Notes: a model not told the origin generated them from the sequence alone. A stretch of 64,000 nucleotides of DNA from Advenella kashmirensis W13003 (GCF_000506985.1 NZ_KI650979.1:2108710-2172709), one strand, 5' to 3'; shown: positions 1 to 9,322, counted from the stretch's first letter. Numbers and translations are program-made.

Positions 1-103
1 CTCGTAGACATGCTGAATCCAGGGTTTTGCTGCGCTTGCCCGGGCAGTGAGGGTACAATCAGTCCGGTCCAATCATATTGCGCATTTTGAAGGTGGAGTC
101 AGC

Positions 104-1450
104 ATGGAAAGTTTCGACTATGATTTTTTTGTAATCGGCGGCGGCAGTGGCGGTGTTCGTGCCTCGCGCATGGCCGCGCAGACCGGCGCACGGGTGGCGG
201 TAGCCGAAGGCTCCGATCTGGGCGGCACGTGTGTCAATGTCGGATGCATCCCCAAAAAACTCTACAGCTACGCTGCGCACTATCATGAGGCGTTTGAAGA
301 GGCACGCGGCTTCGGCTGGCAGGTGGGCGAGGCTGCGCTGGACTGGTCAATGCTGAAAACCAACCGTGCGAAGGAAATTTCCCGTCTCAATGGCATCTAC
401 CATTCGCTGATTACCAATGCAGGTGCGACGCTGCTGTCTGGCTGGGCATCGCTTGCCGGACCCAACACCGTGAAAATGGATGATGGCAAAACCTATACCG
501 CCAGGCATATTTTGATTGCCACGGGTGGCTGGCCTGTCGTGCCCGAATTTCCGGGGCGCGAGCATGTGATTACTTCGAATGAAATATTTGATCTGCCGCA
601 GTTCCCCAAGCGGCTGGTCGTTGTGGGCGCCGGCTATATTGCCTGTGAATTTGCCTCTATCTTCAACGGGCTGGGTGCACAAGTGCATATCGTGATTCGC
701 CGCGATCGTATCCTGCGTGGTTTCGATGAAGAAATCTGCGCCTTTACCGCAGAAGAAATGAAAAAGGCCGGTGTGCATTTTCACTTTGAAACGCGGGTGG
801 ACTCCATTGCCAAAGAGAGCGGGCAGCTGTCAGTGCAATTGAGCGATGGTACAACGCTGCCGGCCGATCAGGTCTTATATGCAACCGGACGTGCGCCCAA
901 TGTGCAGCGTTTGAATCTGGAAGCAGCAGGTGTGCAGGTCAACCATAACGGCGCCATTCAGATTGACGAAAACTACCGCACGTCCGTGCCTTCCATCCAC
1001 GCCCTGGGCGATGTGACCGATCGCATCCAGCTGACCCCCGTCGCGCTGGGCGAGGCCATGGTGCTGGTGGATCATCTGTTCGGCAAGGGTGAGCGTCGCA
1101 TGAGTTATGAGAATATTCCGACAGCGATCTTTACACATCCCAATATCGGCACGGTGGGCTGCACCGAACATGAAGCGCGTGAGCGCTTTGGGGATGTCCG
1201 CATCTATCGTTCGGACTTCCGTCCGCTCAAACATACGCTCAGCGGCAGCAGCGCCAGAATGATGATGAAACTGATTGTGGACCAGAAAACCGATCGCGTG
1301 GTCGGTCTGCATATGGCCGGGGATGATGCCGGCGAGATCGTGCAGGGGTTTGCCGTTGCTGTGCGTATGGGCGCCACCAAAGCGGACTTTGACGCCACCA
1401 TCGGGATTCATCCGACGGCAGCTGAAGAGTTCGTGACGATGCGCGGATAA
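104..1450 (+). CDS. gor: Glutathione-disulfide reductase
   Basis: Flavoprotein that reduces oxidised glutathione with NADPH in the cytoplasm; 448 aa, the usual length. The N-terminal FAD motif is VIGGGSGG. The redox-active disulfide is GTCVNVGC (Cys43/Cys48 from the chosen start). A second dinucleotide fold (VVVGAGYIACEF) binds NADPH, and the C-terminal IGIHPTAAEE carries the His-Glu pair of the partner subunit's active site. The ATG at 104 is preferred to the upstream in-frame GTG at 47 because AGGTGGAG (91-98) is a good ribosome site and the 19 extra residues are not family-like. A TACAAT hexamer at 54-59 could be a -10 element, but no well-spaced -35 is seen. Monocistronic, with its own terminator. 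Confidence 0.95.
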   Translation: MESFDYDFFVIGGGSGGVRASRMAAQTGARVAVAEGSDLGGTCVNVGCIPKKLYSYAAHYHEAFEEARGFGWQVGEAALDWSMLKTNRAKEISRLNGIYHSLITNAGATLLSGWASLAGPNTVKMDDGKTYTARHILIATGGWPVVPEFPGREHVITSNEIFDLPQFPKRLVVVGAGYIACEFASIFNGLGAQVHIVIRRDRILRGFDEEICAFTAEEMKKAGVHFHFETRVDSIAKESGQLSVQLSDGTTLPADQVLYATGRAPNVQRLNLEAAGVQVNHNGAIQIDENYRTSVPSIHALGDVTDRIQLTPVALGEAMVLVDHLFGKGERRMSYENIPTAIFTHPNIGTVGCTEHEARERFGDVRIYRSDFRPLKHTLSGSSARMMMKLIVDQKTDRVVGLHMAGDDAGEIVQGFAVAVRMGATKADFDATIGIHPTAAEEFVTMRG

Positions 1451-1467
1451 GCACCTGGAATCAGAAC

Positions 1468-1516
1468 GGGCCGGCGGCGCTTCAGTGTCAACTGAAGCCG
1501 GCCGGCCTTTATTTCA
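1468..1516 (+). terminator. Intrinsic terminator after gor
   Basis: GC-rich inverted repeat: GCTTCAG (1478-1484) and CTGAAGC (1492-1498), extended by GGCCGGC/GCCGGCC-type arms and followed by CCTTTATTT. It lies between the convergent gor and cytochrome c genes. The T-rich side favours the plus strand. Confidence 0.7.
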
Positions 1517-2872
1517 CTTGTGGTCCTGTTCTGCGACCTGTTTTGTTATTGAAGCCGGCAGTGTCTTGCGCACGGCCGCCACTTGAGATGCATTGACTGC
1601 CGCGGCTTTGTTACCCCAGGCCGAGCGCACGAACGTGGCCAGTTCGGCTGTCTCGTCGTCGTTCATCCGGCCGGCAAAGTGCGGCATGCCCAGATCGGAA
1701 GGCGCGGCCTGGGTCGAAGGCAGCGTGGCTCCGGCCAGAATGACATGAATCAGCGAGGAAGGGTCGTCTGCCAGAACCAGTGGATTGCCGGCTAATGCGG
1801 GGAAGGCGCTCTTTTCGCCGGAGCCGCTGCTGCGATGGCAGGCGGCGCAATTGTCTACGTAAAGACGCGCGCCCAGCGTACGGGTGATGCCGTTGCGCAG
1901 ATCATTTGCCGTCTGGTCAGAGGCCACAAATTTTGGAGCCGCATCTTTCGTCGCGCCCGAAGGCAGGGATTTGAGATAGGCAGCCATCGCCATGGCATCT
2001 TCCCGGCTGGCATATTGCGTGCTGTTGGCGATGACATCTGTCATCGGGCCGGTTACGCCCGAATGCACGCTGCGACCGGAGAGCAGCAGATCGGCAATAT
2101 CCTGGGCACTCCAGGTGCCCACGCCCGGCCCGTCCTTGGCGCGCAGGGCAGGGGCAGTCCAGCCCTCTACGCTGGCACCCGTCAGAAAATCGGGATCCTT
2201 CCCGGTCAGCCCTTTTTCCTGCTGGCCAAAGCCGCGCGGCGTATGGCAGGCGCCGCAATGCGCGAGCCCTTCGGTCAGATAGGCGCCCCGTGCAATCTGT
2301 GCATTTTCGGACGCCTTGTCATCAAAGTCCGACGCATCATAGAACGCCAGATTCCATACCGACATCAGTTTGCGTATGCCAAACGGAAAACGCATCTCTG
2401 CCGGTTTGCTGGCCAGGTTGACGGGTCCGACTCCTTGCATGAAATACGCATAAAGCGCGCGAATATCATCGTCGCTGATTTTTGCGTACGAAGCATAGGG
2501 CATGGCCGGATACAGATGCGTACCATCCGGCAGTCGGCCTTCGCGTACCGCCCGGGCAAATGCCTGAAGGCTGTAGGCGCCGATGCCGGTCTGGCGATCG
2601 GGCGTGATGTTGGATGAGTAAATGGTACCCATGGGCGTGGCCATGGCCAGTCCGCCCGCAAAGGGTTTGCCGTCGGGTACACTGTGACAGGCGACGCAGT
2701 CGCCCATGCGCGCCAGATAGGCTCCTTTGGCAATCAGGTCTTTATTGCCTGCATCGGCAGGCGCGCTGTCGGCCAGCTCGGGCTTGGCAGGTGTCAGGTA
2801 ATCGGCGCCGAATACAACGATAAAACCCAGCACGATGATGGCGACAAGAAAAACGAGTATTTTTTTCATCAC
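1514..2872 (-). CDS. Tri-haem cytochrome c subunit of membrane-bound dehydrogenase
   Basis: Electron-transfer subunit that passes electrons from the partner flavoprotein to the quinone pool or respiratory chain at the periplasmic face. 452 aa, with an N-terminal hydrophobic anchor (residues ~5-23) and three haem-binding CxxCH sites at Cys59, Cys206 and Cys342. This three-haem layout is typical of the cytochrome subunits of gluconate, sorbitol, alcohol and FAD-glucose dehydrogenases. It is the last of three co-directional genes (small subunit, flavoprotein, cytochrome), only 7 bp after the flavoprotein stop. AAGGAAATGTG precedes the start; two adjacent ATGs (2872, 2869) are possible. The substrate cannot be told from this subunit. 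Confidence 0.9.
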   Translation of the reverse strand: MMKKILVFLVAIIVLGFIVVFGADYLTPAKPELADSAPADAGNKDLIAKGAYLARMGDCVACHSVPDGKPFAGGLAMATPMGTIYSSNITPDRQTGIGAYSLQAFARAVREGRLPDGTHLYPAMPYASYAKISDDDIRALYAYFMQGVGPVNLASKPAEMRFPFGIRKLMSVWNLAFYDASDFDDKASENAQIARGAYLTEGLAHCGACHTPRGFGQQEKGLTGKDPDFLTGASVEGWTAPALRAKDGPGVGTWSAQDIADLLLSGRSVHSGVTGPMTDVIANSTQYASREDAMAMAAYLKSLPSGATKDAAPKFVASDQTANDLRNGITRTLGARLYVDNCAACHRSSGSGEKSAFPALAGNPLVLADDPSSLIHVILAGATLPSTQAAPSDLGMPHFAGRMNDDETAELATFVRSAWGNKAAAVNASQVAAVRKTLPASITKQVAEQDHK

Positions 2873-2879
2873 ATTTCCT

Positions 2880-4658
2880 TTATGCCTGTAGCAGTGCGCC
2901 GGGGTTTTTCAGATACTGCGTCGTAATATGATGCAGCGACCACAAGGTCAGCGCAGCCAGCGGGCCGGTCGGGTTATAGGCCCGGTTTTGGGGAAATGCA
3001 CAGGCGCCCATGACAAAGACATTGGGGACGTCCCATGATTGCAAATATTTATTCACCACCGAATTATCCGGTCGCTCTCCCATGATGGCACCACCGGTGT
3101 TATGAGTGGACTGATAAGGCCGCAGATCGAATTTTGAGCCCAACGGTTTGGCCGCGCCCACAATCTGTTTCGCATTCATGGCCTGCGCCACCTTGCGGGT
3201 CTGTTTGACCGCATCCTGCGCCACTTTCAGGTCGTTGTCGTTCAGATTGAACGTCATGCGCAACAAGGGCAAACCATGGGCGTCCTTGTAGGTCGGATCC
3301 AGGTCAAGATAGCAGTTGCGATACGCCATGCTGGAGGTGCTGATGCCAAACGAGACCGATGTCAGGTAATTGTCCTTGATGGCTTTTTTCCAGCCCGACC
3401 CCCACTTGGGTGCGCCGGGCGGTAAATGCATTTGTCCGATCGGACGGCCACCGGTCAAATTCAGTCGTACCACCGAACCGCCAATGGCACCGAGCTTGCC
3501 CATATCAAGCTGATTGGTGTTCAGATCATCAAACGCCTGGCCAGCCGCGCCGGTCCCCATAAAAGGATTGATATGCGTGTTGCTGTCATAAAACAGCGTG
3601 TAGCCCGCGCCCACCTGGTAAGCATAGTTCTTGCCGACGGTGCCTTTGCCTGTGGCCGGATCATATTGCTCCCCAATACCCGAGAGCATGAGCAGGCGAA
3701 CGTTATGCAACTGATACGCACACAGGACCACCAGGTCGGCAGGTTGCTCGACAGTGCGACCCTGTGCGTCGATGTAAGTGACGCCGGTTGCGTTCTTTTT
3801 TGTGTCGTCCAGATTGACTTTGGTCACATGGCTGTGCGTGCGCAGTTCGAAATTTTTGCGCAGTCGCAGGGCAGGCATCACACAGACATTGGGCGAGGCT
3901 TTTGAGTAGTTGTAGCAACCAAAGCGCTCGCAATAACCGCAATATGTACAGGGCCCCATCTGCATGCCGTACGGGTTGGTATACACTTCCGATGTGTGCG
4001 CGGCCGGTGCCGGGTATGGGTGGTATCCGACTTCGCTGGCGGCTTTGGCAAACAATTGCTGCGCGACATTATCTTTCAACGGGGGCAGCGGGTAGTCGCC
4101 CGATCGTGATCCTTCGAACGGATTGCCCTTGCCGGTGACTTTGCCATTGATGACGCCGGCCGCGCCGGACGTGCCGCAGATGGCTTCGAATTTATCGTAG
4201 AACGGTTCGAGTTCTTCATACGTGACGCCATAATCCTGAATGGTCATGTCGTCGGGAATGAGTGATGCCCCGAATTTTTCCGTGACGTAACTACGAAGAT
4301 TCAGCTCTTCAGGCAATGACCGGTAAAGCATGCCGTTCCAGTGCGAGCCGGCGCCGCCCACGCCATCGCCCGGCAGGAACGCGCCATAGGCGCGATAGGG
4401 CAATGCCGTCTCGCTCGGACTGTGGCGCAGGGTACAGGTTTCCTTGGAAAAATCCTGGAACAGACGATAGCGCAACGCATATTCCAGTTCGTCCGCAATA
4501 CGCGGGTAGCTGAAGTCGGGTTTGGTGTCGCGATCGCCGCCTCGCTCCAGCGCGACCACATTCAGGCCCGCGCCGGTCAGTTCCATGGCGGTCAGGGCGC
4601 CGGTCCAGCCGAGGCCGACGACAACGACATCGACTTTCTTTTTTTTGATGTCAGCCAT
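2880..4658 (-). CDS. GMC-family FAD dehydrogenase, large subunit (gluconate/sugar dehydrogenase-like)
   Basis: Catalytic flavoprotein that oxidises a sugar, sugar acid or alcohol in the periplasm. 592 aa from the ATG at 4658, which follows GAGAGGGG; an in-frame TTG at 4664 would add two residues. The FAD motif VVVGLGWTGALTA lies near residue 12. The C-terminal STHNTGG and NPTGP segments carry the catalytic His and Asn of the GMC family. A cysteine-rich stretch (CTYCGYCERFGC) resembles the Fe-S cluster loop of FAD-dependent glucose and gluconate dehydrogenases. The protein has no signal peptide of its own, so export with the Tat-signal small subunit encoded just upstream is expected. Exact substrate is unknown. 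Confidence 0.9.
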   Translation of the reverse strand: MADIKKKKVDVVVVGLGWTGALTAMELTGAGLNVVALERGGDRDTKPDFSYPRIADELEYALRYRLFQDFSKETCTLRHSPSETALPYRAYGAFLPGDGVGGAGSHWNGMLYRSLPEELNLRSYVTEKFGASLIPDDMTIQDYGVTYEELEPFYDKFEAICGTSGAAGVINGKVTGKGNPFEGSRSGDYPLPPLKDNVAQQLFAKAASEVGYHPYPAPAAHTSEVYTNPYGMQMGPCTYCGYCERFGCYNYSKASPNVCVMPALRLRKNFELRTHSHVTKVNLDDTKKNATGVTYIDAQGRTVEQPADLVVLCAYQLHNVRLLMLSGIGEQYDPATGKGTVGKNYAYQVGAGYTLFYDSNTHINPFMGTGAAGQAFDDLNTNQLDMGKLGAIGGSVVRLNLTGGRPIGQMHLPPGAPKWGSGWKKAIKDNYLTSVSFGISTSSMAYRNCYLDLDPTYKDAHGLPLLRMTFNLNDNDLKVAQDAVKQTRKVAQAMNAKQIVGAAKPLGSKFDLRPYQSTHNTGGAIMGERPDNSVVNKYLQSWDVPNVFVMGACAFPQNRAYNPTGPLAALTLWSLHHITTQYLKNPGALLQA

Positions 4659-4660
4659 GC

Positions 4661-5404
4661 TCAACCCCTCTCGCCGGAAATACTGACGGGGCCTAATGGA
4701 TATTGCTCATTGCGTCCTACCCAGTCATAAAAGTCGGCGCGAGCGCCCGGAAAACCGATCAGTTTCCAGCCCACCATTCCTTTATTGCCGCCATGAATGG
4801 GGTCCGACAGAAAACCCTCACGGGTATGGTTCAGCAAAAATGAGAAAAAATCGCCAGCCTTGACCTGATCATAGGTGATTTTTCCGGCTTCCAATTGTTT
4901 GAGAATGTCGTCCTTTTGCAGGTCGTTCAGCTCAGCAAAGACTTTCCCATCGAAATGCTGTTTGCAATAGTCGTTGGTTGCCGCGATCCCTGCCCTGTAC
5001 ACTTCGCGGGGCTTCAGACGGGATTGATAACCAAACTCCGGCGGGGCGTCGGCAAACGGACCTTGCATATACCAGGTCGCAGCGTGTCCGTAGCCTGATT
5101 CCATTTGCCTGTCCAGATATTCGATCACACCGGCCTCGACAGCACCGGGTCCGTTTTCGTCTTTCGGGATCAGCCGCCCACAGGCCGCTTCCAGGAAGGC
5201 CACTTCGGCTTCCTGGAAGTAGGTGGGTGTATAGGGGCGGTTGTCTACGGGGGTGGAAAAATCGGGATTCGGTTCGGCCGCCTGGGCCGGATTCAGTGTG
5301 GCAAGTGGCAGAGCGGAGAGCGCGCCGCCTGCCGCCAGAGAGCGGGTCAGGAACATGCGCCTGCCGGTTGCTTGGTTTTTATTGGACTTGTCGTCATCGG
5401 TCAT
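4661..5404 (-). CDS. Small (gamma) subunit of gluconate/sugar dehydrogenase, Tat-exported
   Basis: Gluconate 2-dehydrogenase subunit 3-like protein, 247 aa. It is the export chaperone and third subunit of the membrane-bound FAD dehydrogenase. A twin-arginine signal (GRRMFLTRSLAAGGALSAL) sits at residues ~14-32 and would carry the folded heterodimer across the membrane. The start at 5404 is chosen because GGGAGAAG lies directly upstream; an upstream ATG at 5428 would put the ribosome site inside the gene. First gene of the operon: its stop is 2 nt from the flavoprotein ATG, which implies translational coupling. The promoter should lie in 5405-5566. Confidence 0.85.
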   Translation of the reverse strand: MTDDDKSNKNQATGRRMFLTRSLAAGGALSALPLATLNPAQAAEPNPDFSTPVDNRPYTPTYFQEAEVAFLEAACGRLIPKDENGPGAVEAGVIEYLDRQMESGYGHAATWYMQGPFADAPPEFGYQSRLKPREVYRAGIAATNDYCKQHFDGKVFAELNDLQKDDILKQLEAGKITYDQVKAGDFFSFLLNHTREGFLSDPIHGGNKGMVGWKLIGFPGARADFYDWVGRNEQYPLGPVSISGERG

Positions 5405-5566
5405 GTCTGTCTTCTCCCAGGGATGCAATGGATGATGTTTTCAGTTAAATGAGCGAGTCATGAGCCGGCGCAGGAGTCGGTTCACCTGAAACATTCTAGT
5501 AGTCCAAGCTATCAGCAAGCTGAAAAGTGGCATTTGCATGCCAGAGAGGCAACAACAATAACGCCG

Positions 5567-6472
5567 TCAGCGCATATGGGATGTCATATCAATGCCGCGA
5601 ATGATCTGGGCAACGGCCAGCACCAGCCGGGACTCGGCGGCAGCCGTGGCGATGGCCAGTGTCAGATTATTGCGAATGACCGGCTCAACAATGGGCGCAC
5701 AGCTTAAATTGGTCTGGCCGGGAATATCGCGGAGCGCCGAACGGGGAATGACGGTGAATACCTGTTCGTGCGAATAGCTCAGGGTTTCCACAATCGTCTG
5801 TACCACATCCACTTCGGCGACAACATTCAACTGCACGCCGTGTTCCCGGCAGGTCTCTTCGACCAGGGTTCGAATCGTATTGGGCGCACTGGGCAGCACG
5901 AGTGGATATTGGCCCAGATCGGCCACCGGGATTTGCTCTGGCAACCGCAGACCGCTGGCGTGTGCGTGGGCCAGGACCAGATCTTCGCGGTACAGCGACT
6001 CCACCTGCATTAAAGAAGAGGGTGCAGGTTCGTAAAGCAGGGCCAGATCGACCTTGTCTTTGAGCAGCCAGTCGCGCAGCTGGGCACTCAGGCCTTCGGC
6101 CATGGTGATAGAAGACGCGGGAAATTGCGCCCGGAACTGCTGCATGATATTGGGTGCGAGCCGTCGCGCGATGCGTGGCGGAATCCCCAGACGCACGCGG
6201 CCGGGTGCGGCAGACCGAAAATTCATTAAATCCTGTTTGGCCTGTGTAGCTAATTGGTGCAGGGTTCTGGCATGGCCGAGCAGGCGGGCGCCGGCTTCGG
6301 TCAGCTCCACGCCGCGACCGGTACGCACCAGCAGGTGCTGGCCCAGTTCAGTCTCAAGTAATTGAATCTGTCGGCTCAGGGATGGCTGGGAGAGGTCGAG
6401 CATGTCCGCCGCGCGCGAAAAGCTGCGTTGCTCGGCAATCACAATGAAATATTGCAGCTGTTTTAGATCCAT
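5567..6472 (-). CDS. LysR-type transcriptional regulator
   Basis: 301 aa LysR regulator: N-terminal winged helix (residues ~1-60, LKQLQYFIVIAEQRSFSRAA) and a C-terminal effector-binding domain. It is divergent from the short-chain dehydrogenase gene at 6586 and reads toward the membrane dehydrogenase operon, so it plausibly controls either or both. A T-N11-A box of the LysR type lies 9 bp upstream of its own start, which suggests autoregulation. The effector is unknown. Confidence 0.9.
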   Translation of the reverse strand: MDLKQLQYFIVIAEQRSFSRAADMLDLSQPSLSRQIQLLETELGQHLLVRTGRGVELTEAGARLLGHARTLHQLATQAKQDLMNFRSAAPGRVRLGIPPRIARRLAPNIMQQFRAQFPASSITMAEGLSAQLRDWLLKDKVDLALLYEPAPSSLMQVESLYREDLVLAHAHASGLRLPEQIPVADLGQYPLVLPSAPNTIRTLVEETCREHGVQLNVVAEVDVVQTIVETLSYSHEQVFTVIPRSALRDIPGQTNLSCAPIVEPVIRNNLTLAIATAAAESRLVLAVAQIIRGIDMTSHMR

Positions 6473-6480
6473 TCCGCAAT

Positions 6481-6501
6481 GATATACGTTTTTTCAATAT
6501 C
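6481..6501. promoter_or_regulatory. Candidate LysR operator, GATAT-N11-ATATC
   Basis: Perfect inverted repeat GATAT (6481-6485) and ATATC (6497-6501) with an 11-bp spacer. This is the classic LysR T-N11-A layout, and it lies in the divergent promoter region between the LysR gene and the dehydrogenase gene. Assigning it to this regulator is inference from position. Confidence 0.5.
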
Positions 6502-6585
6502 AGAAGTCGCAAAGGCGGTCTTGATGATTTGCGGCGTCTCGCGCATGATGACTGTGATTGAACCATAACAGGGATGAGAGACAGC

Positions 6586-7383
6586 ATGAAACGCCTGGAA
6601 AACAAAGTCGTTATCGTGACCGGCGCCGGTAGCGTCGGTCCGGGATGGGGTAATGGACGCGCGATCGCCTGGCGCTTTGCGAGCGAAGGCGCGCGCGTCT
6701 TCGCCGTGGATATGAACGCCGACGCGCTGACAGAAACGGTGGCCCGGGTGAATGAGGTTAACGGGGTGATCCGTACTTGGACGGCCGATGTGACCTCGGC
6801 CGATGCGGTGTGCGACATGGTTCAGGCCTGCGAAGACGCCTATGGCAGGGTTGATATTCTGGTCAATAATGTGGGCGGTTCCAGAAAGGGCGGACCGGTC
6901 GAGCTGGACGAACAGGCGTGGGACAGCCAGATCGACTTCAATCTGAAAAGCGTTTATCTGGGCTGCAAATATGTGCTGCCCGCCATGCAAAAGCAGGGCG
7001 CAGGCGCCATTGTGAATATTTCGTCAACGTCGGGCATACGCTGGACCGGTTCGGCGCAAGTGGGCTACGCCAGCGCCAAAGCGGGGATTATCCAGTTGTC
7101 GCGGGTTGTTGCGGTCGAATATGCCAAAAGCAATATCCGTTGCAATACCGTGATTCCAGGTCAGATGCACACACCCATGGTCGAGACCCGTCTGGCCGGC
7201 CAGCGGGCAGGCGGTGACGTGGATGCGCTGCTGGCACAGCGTCAGTCCCGCATACCGCTGCCGTTCATGGGCAATGGCATTGATACGGCCAACGCCGCAC
7301 TGTTTCTGGCGTCAGATGAAGCCCGGTTTATTACCGGTACGGAAATCATTGTGGATGGAGGCATGAGTGCGCGCTGCGACTGA
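6586..7383 (+). CDS. Short-chain dehydrogenase/reductase (SDR)
   Basis: Classical SDR of 265 aa that uses NAD(P)H to interconvert an alcohol and a ketone or lactone; the substrate is probably a sugar or polyol, judged from its neighbours. Nucleotide motif VTGAGSVGPGWGNG near residue 11, NNVGG at 94-98, catalytic serines at ~146-147 and YASAK (Tyr161, Lys165). The ATG at 6586 is preferred to that at 6574 because GAGAG lies six bases before it. The 3' end overlaps the GTG start of the lactonase gene by 17 bp, so the two are translationally coupled. Confidence 0.9.
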   Translation: MKRLENKVVIVTGAGSVGPGWGNGRAIAWRFASEGARVFAVDMNADALTETVARVNEVNGVIRTWTADVTSADAVCDMVQACEDAYGRVDILVNNVGGSRKGGPVELDEQAWDSQIDFNLKSVYLGCKYVLPAMQKQGAGAIVNISSTSGIRWTGSAQVGYASAKAGIIQLSRVVAVEYAKSNIRCNTVIPGQMHTPMVETRLAGQRAGGDVDALLAQRQSRIPLPFMGNGIDTANAALFLASDEARFITGTEIIVDGGMSARCD

Positions 7384-8314
7384 CGAGCCTGTCCGTTATC
7401 CGGATCCCGCCGTCATTGCGCTGGATGAGCGGTTTCATGCCTTGACCCTGCCGCTGGCAGCAGTTGAGCGCGTGGCCAGCGGCTGCCGCTGGGCCGAAGG
7501 ACCGGTGTGGTTTGGCGATCATCATTGTTTGCTGTGGAGCGACGTACCCAATAATCGCATTATGCGCTGGGACCCCTTGACCGGCCAGAGCCACGCATTT
7601 CGTACACCATCGAATTACGCCAACGGCAATACCCGTGATCGGCAGGGGCGTCTGGTCAGTTGCGAGCATTTGGCGCGTTGCGTGACCCGTACCGAACATG
7701 ACGGCAGGATCACGGTGCTGGCCGATCGCTTCGAAGGGAAACGATTGAATTCGCCCAATGATGTCGTTGTCAAATCCGACGGTTCCATCTGGTTCACAGA
7801 CCCGCCTTTCGGTATCGTGGGCTATTACCAGGGGGAAAAGGCAGAGCAGGAACTGGCGGCCGGGGTGTATCGCATTGATCCTGATAGCGGGCAGGTGACG
7901 CTGGTAAGTGATACGGTGAACGGACCGAACGGCCTGGCGTTTTCTCCGGACGAATCACAACTGTATATTGTTGAATCGCGTGCGCGTCCGCGCAATCTGC
8001 TGGTCTTTGATGTCAGCGGCAACGGAAAATCACTGAGCGCACAACGAGTCTTGTTTGATGCCGGGGAAGGGACGCCGGATGGTTTTCGCGTCGATATCCA
8101 CGGCAATTTATGGTGCGGCTGGGGAATGGGCTCGGCCGAACTGGATGGCGTGCGTGTATTCAGTCAGCAAGGAGATTTACTGGGACGCATTGCCCTGCCT
8201 GAGCGATGCGCCAATCTGTGCTTTGGTGGTCCGCATCGCAATCGGCTTTTCATGGCGTCGTGTACGTCGGTTTATTCACTATTTGTCAATACGCAAGGAA
8301 TTGCAGGCGCCTGA
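7367..8314 (+). CDS. SMP-30/gluconolactonase family lactonase
   Basis: Six-bladed beta-propeller, metal-dependent lactonase of 315 aa that hydrolyses sugar lactones to aldonic acids. The metal ligands are visible: Glu in WAEGPVWF, Asn in NSPNDVVV and Asp in FSPDESQLY. It starts at GTG 7367 with GGAGG five bases upstream, inside the end of the SDR gene. The pairing suggests that the SDR makes a lactone and this enzyme opens it. No signal peptide is seen, so it should be cytoplasmic. Confidence 0.88.
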   Translation: MRAATDEPVRYPDPAVIALDERFHALTLPLAAVERVASGCRWAEGPVWFGDHHCLLWSDVPNNRIMRWDPLTGQSHAFRTPSNYANGNTRDRQGRLVSCEHLARCVTRTEHDGRITVLADRFEGKRLNSPNDVVVKSDGSIWFTDPPFGIVGYYQGEKAEQELAAGVYRIDPDSGQVTLVSDTVNGPNGLAFSPDESQLYIVESRARPRNLLVFDVSGNGKSLSAQRVLFDAGEGTPDGFRVDIHGNLWCGWGMGSAELDGVRVFSQQGDLLGRIALPERCANLCFGGPHRNRLFMASCTSVYSLFVNTQGIAGA

Positions 8315-8332
8315 CGGCGCAAGGAGGAAGAC

Positions 8333-9313
8333 ATGTCCGTATTCGGAAAAAAATATATCAAGCTTGCAATACCCATGGTCGCTGCGGTATCTTTTGCCAT
8401 CGTTCAGCCGGTTCTGGCTGCAGCGCCCGTGAGCGTGGTCGTTGCCTTTCCTGCCGGTGGGCCGGGCGATACGATTGCCAGGGTGACAGGCAAGGAACTG
8501 GAAAGTCATTTGAAAACGCCGGTCGTGGTCGAGAATAAACCGGGTGGCAATGGAGCTATCGCCGCCAGTACCGTGACGCGGGCCAAGCCCGATGGCAATA
8601 CGCTTTTTCTGAGCTCCACAGGTGCGATTGCCGTCAACCCGTCACTGTATAAAAAGCTGATCTATGATCCAGCCAAAGACCTGCAACCTGTCGCCTTGCT
8701 TGTATCGACGCCGGAAGTGCTGGTGGTGTCCAAGAAAAGTGGTATCACAAGTGTGAAAGAGCTGCTTGAAAAGGCCAAGACCAATCCTGAGGGCATTTCC
8801 TTGTCGACGTCTGGTGTCGGCAGCATGCCGCATATGGCGATTGCCCAGTTTCGCATTGCCACAAAGGCCAACACATTGATCGTGCCTTTTGGTGGCGCGG
8901 CACCGGCCATTACGGCGACGATTGGTGGGCAAGTGGACGGTTTTTTCGGTGATGTGTCCGGCCTGGTTCAGCATATCAAGACGGGTGCGCTTGTGCCGAT
9001 CGGGATCGCCTCGGAGAAACGCTCAGCGGCCTTGCCCGATGTGCCGACCTTTGATGAACTGGGTATTAAAAATGTGCATGCCATCAACTGGTACGGCGTT
9101 TTTGCTCCCACTGGCACACCCGAAGAAAAAATAAAGGAGCTCAATACGGCCTATCGCGCTGTCATGAAGACGCCGGCTGTGCAGAAATACGTGCAAACCT
9201 CTGGCCTCGATACGGGCGATCTGGAGCCAGCGCAATTTGGTACCCTGATTGAAGAAGACACCAAAAAATGGGGCGAACTCATTAAGGCGGAGAATATCCG
9301 GATGAATGAATAA
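8333..9313 (+). CDS. Bug/TctC-family tripartite tricarboxylate transporter solute-binding protein
   Basis: Periplasmic substrate-binding protein of 326 aa, of the Bug family greatly expanded in Bordetella-type bacteria. Signal peptide at residues ~1-29 (cleavage near VLAAAP), then the family's first strand VSVVVAFPAGGPGDTIAR. AAGGAGG precedes the ATG. No TctA/TctB membrane genes are nearby, so it must share a transporter encoded elsewhere or act as a sensor. As third gene of the SDR-lactonase unit it probably binds the sugar acid concerned. Confidence 0.9.
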   Translation: MSVFGKKYIKLAIPMVAAVSFAIVQPVLAAAPVSVVVAFPAGGPGDTIARVTGKELESHLKTPVVVENKPGGNGAIAASTVTRAKPDGNTLFLSSTGAIAVNPSLYKKLIYDPAKDLQPVALLVSTPEVLVVSKKSGITSVKELLEKAKTNPEGISLSTSGVGSMPHMAIAQFRIATKANTLIVPFGGAAPAITATIGGQVDGFFGDVSGLVQHIKTGALVPIGIASEKRSAALPDVPTFDELGIKNVHAINWYGVFAPTGTPEEKIKELNTAYRAVMKTPAVQKYVQTSGLDTGDLEPAQFGTLIEEDTKKWGELIKAENIRMNE

Positions 9314-9322
9314 GCCTGGATT

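Noticed and set aside
1835-2617. 260-codon plus-strand frame inside the cytochrome c gene
   Set aside because: Antisense to a gene with three CxxCH motifs and strong family features; no domain or ribosome site of its own.
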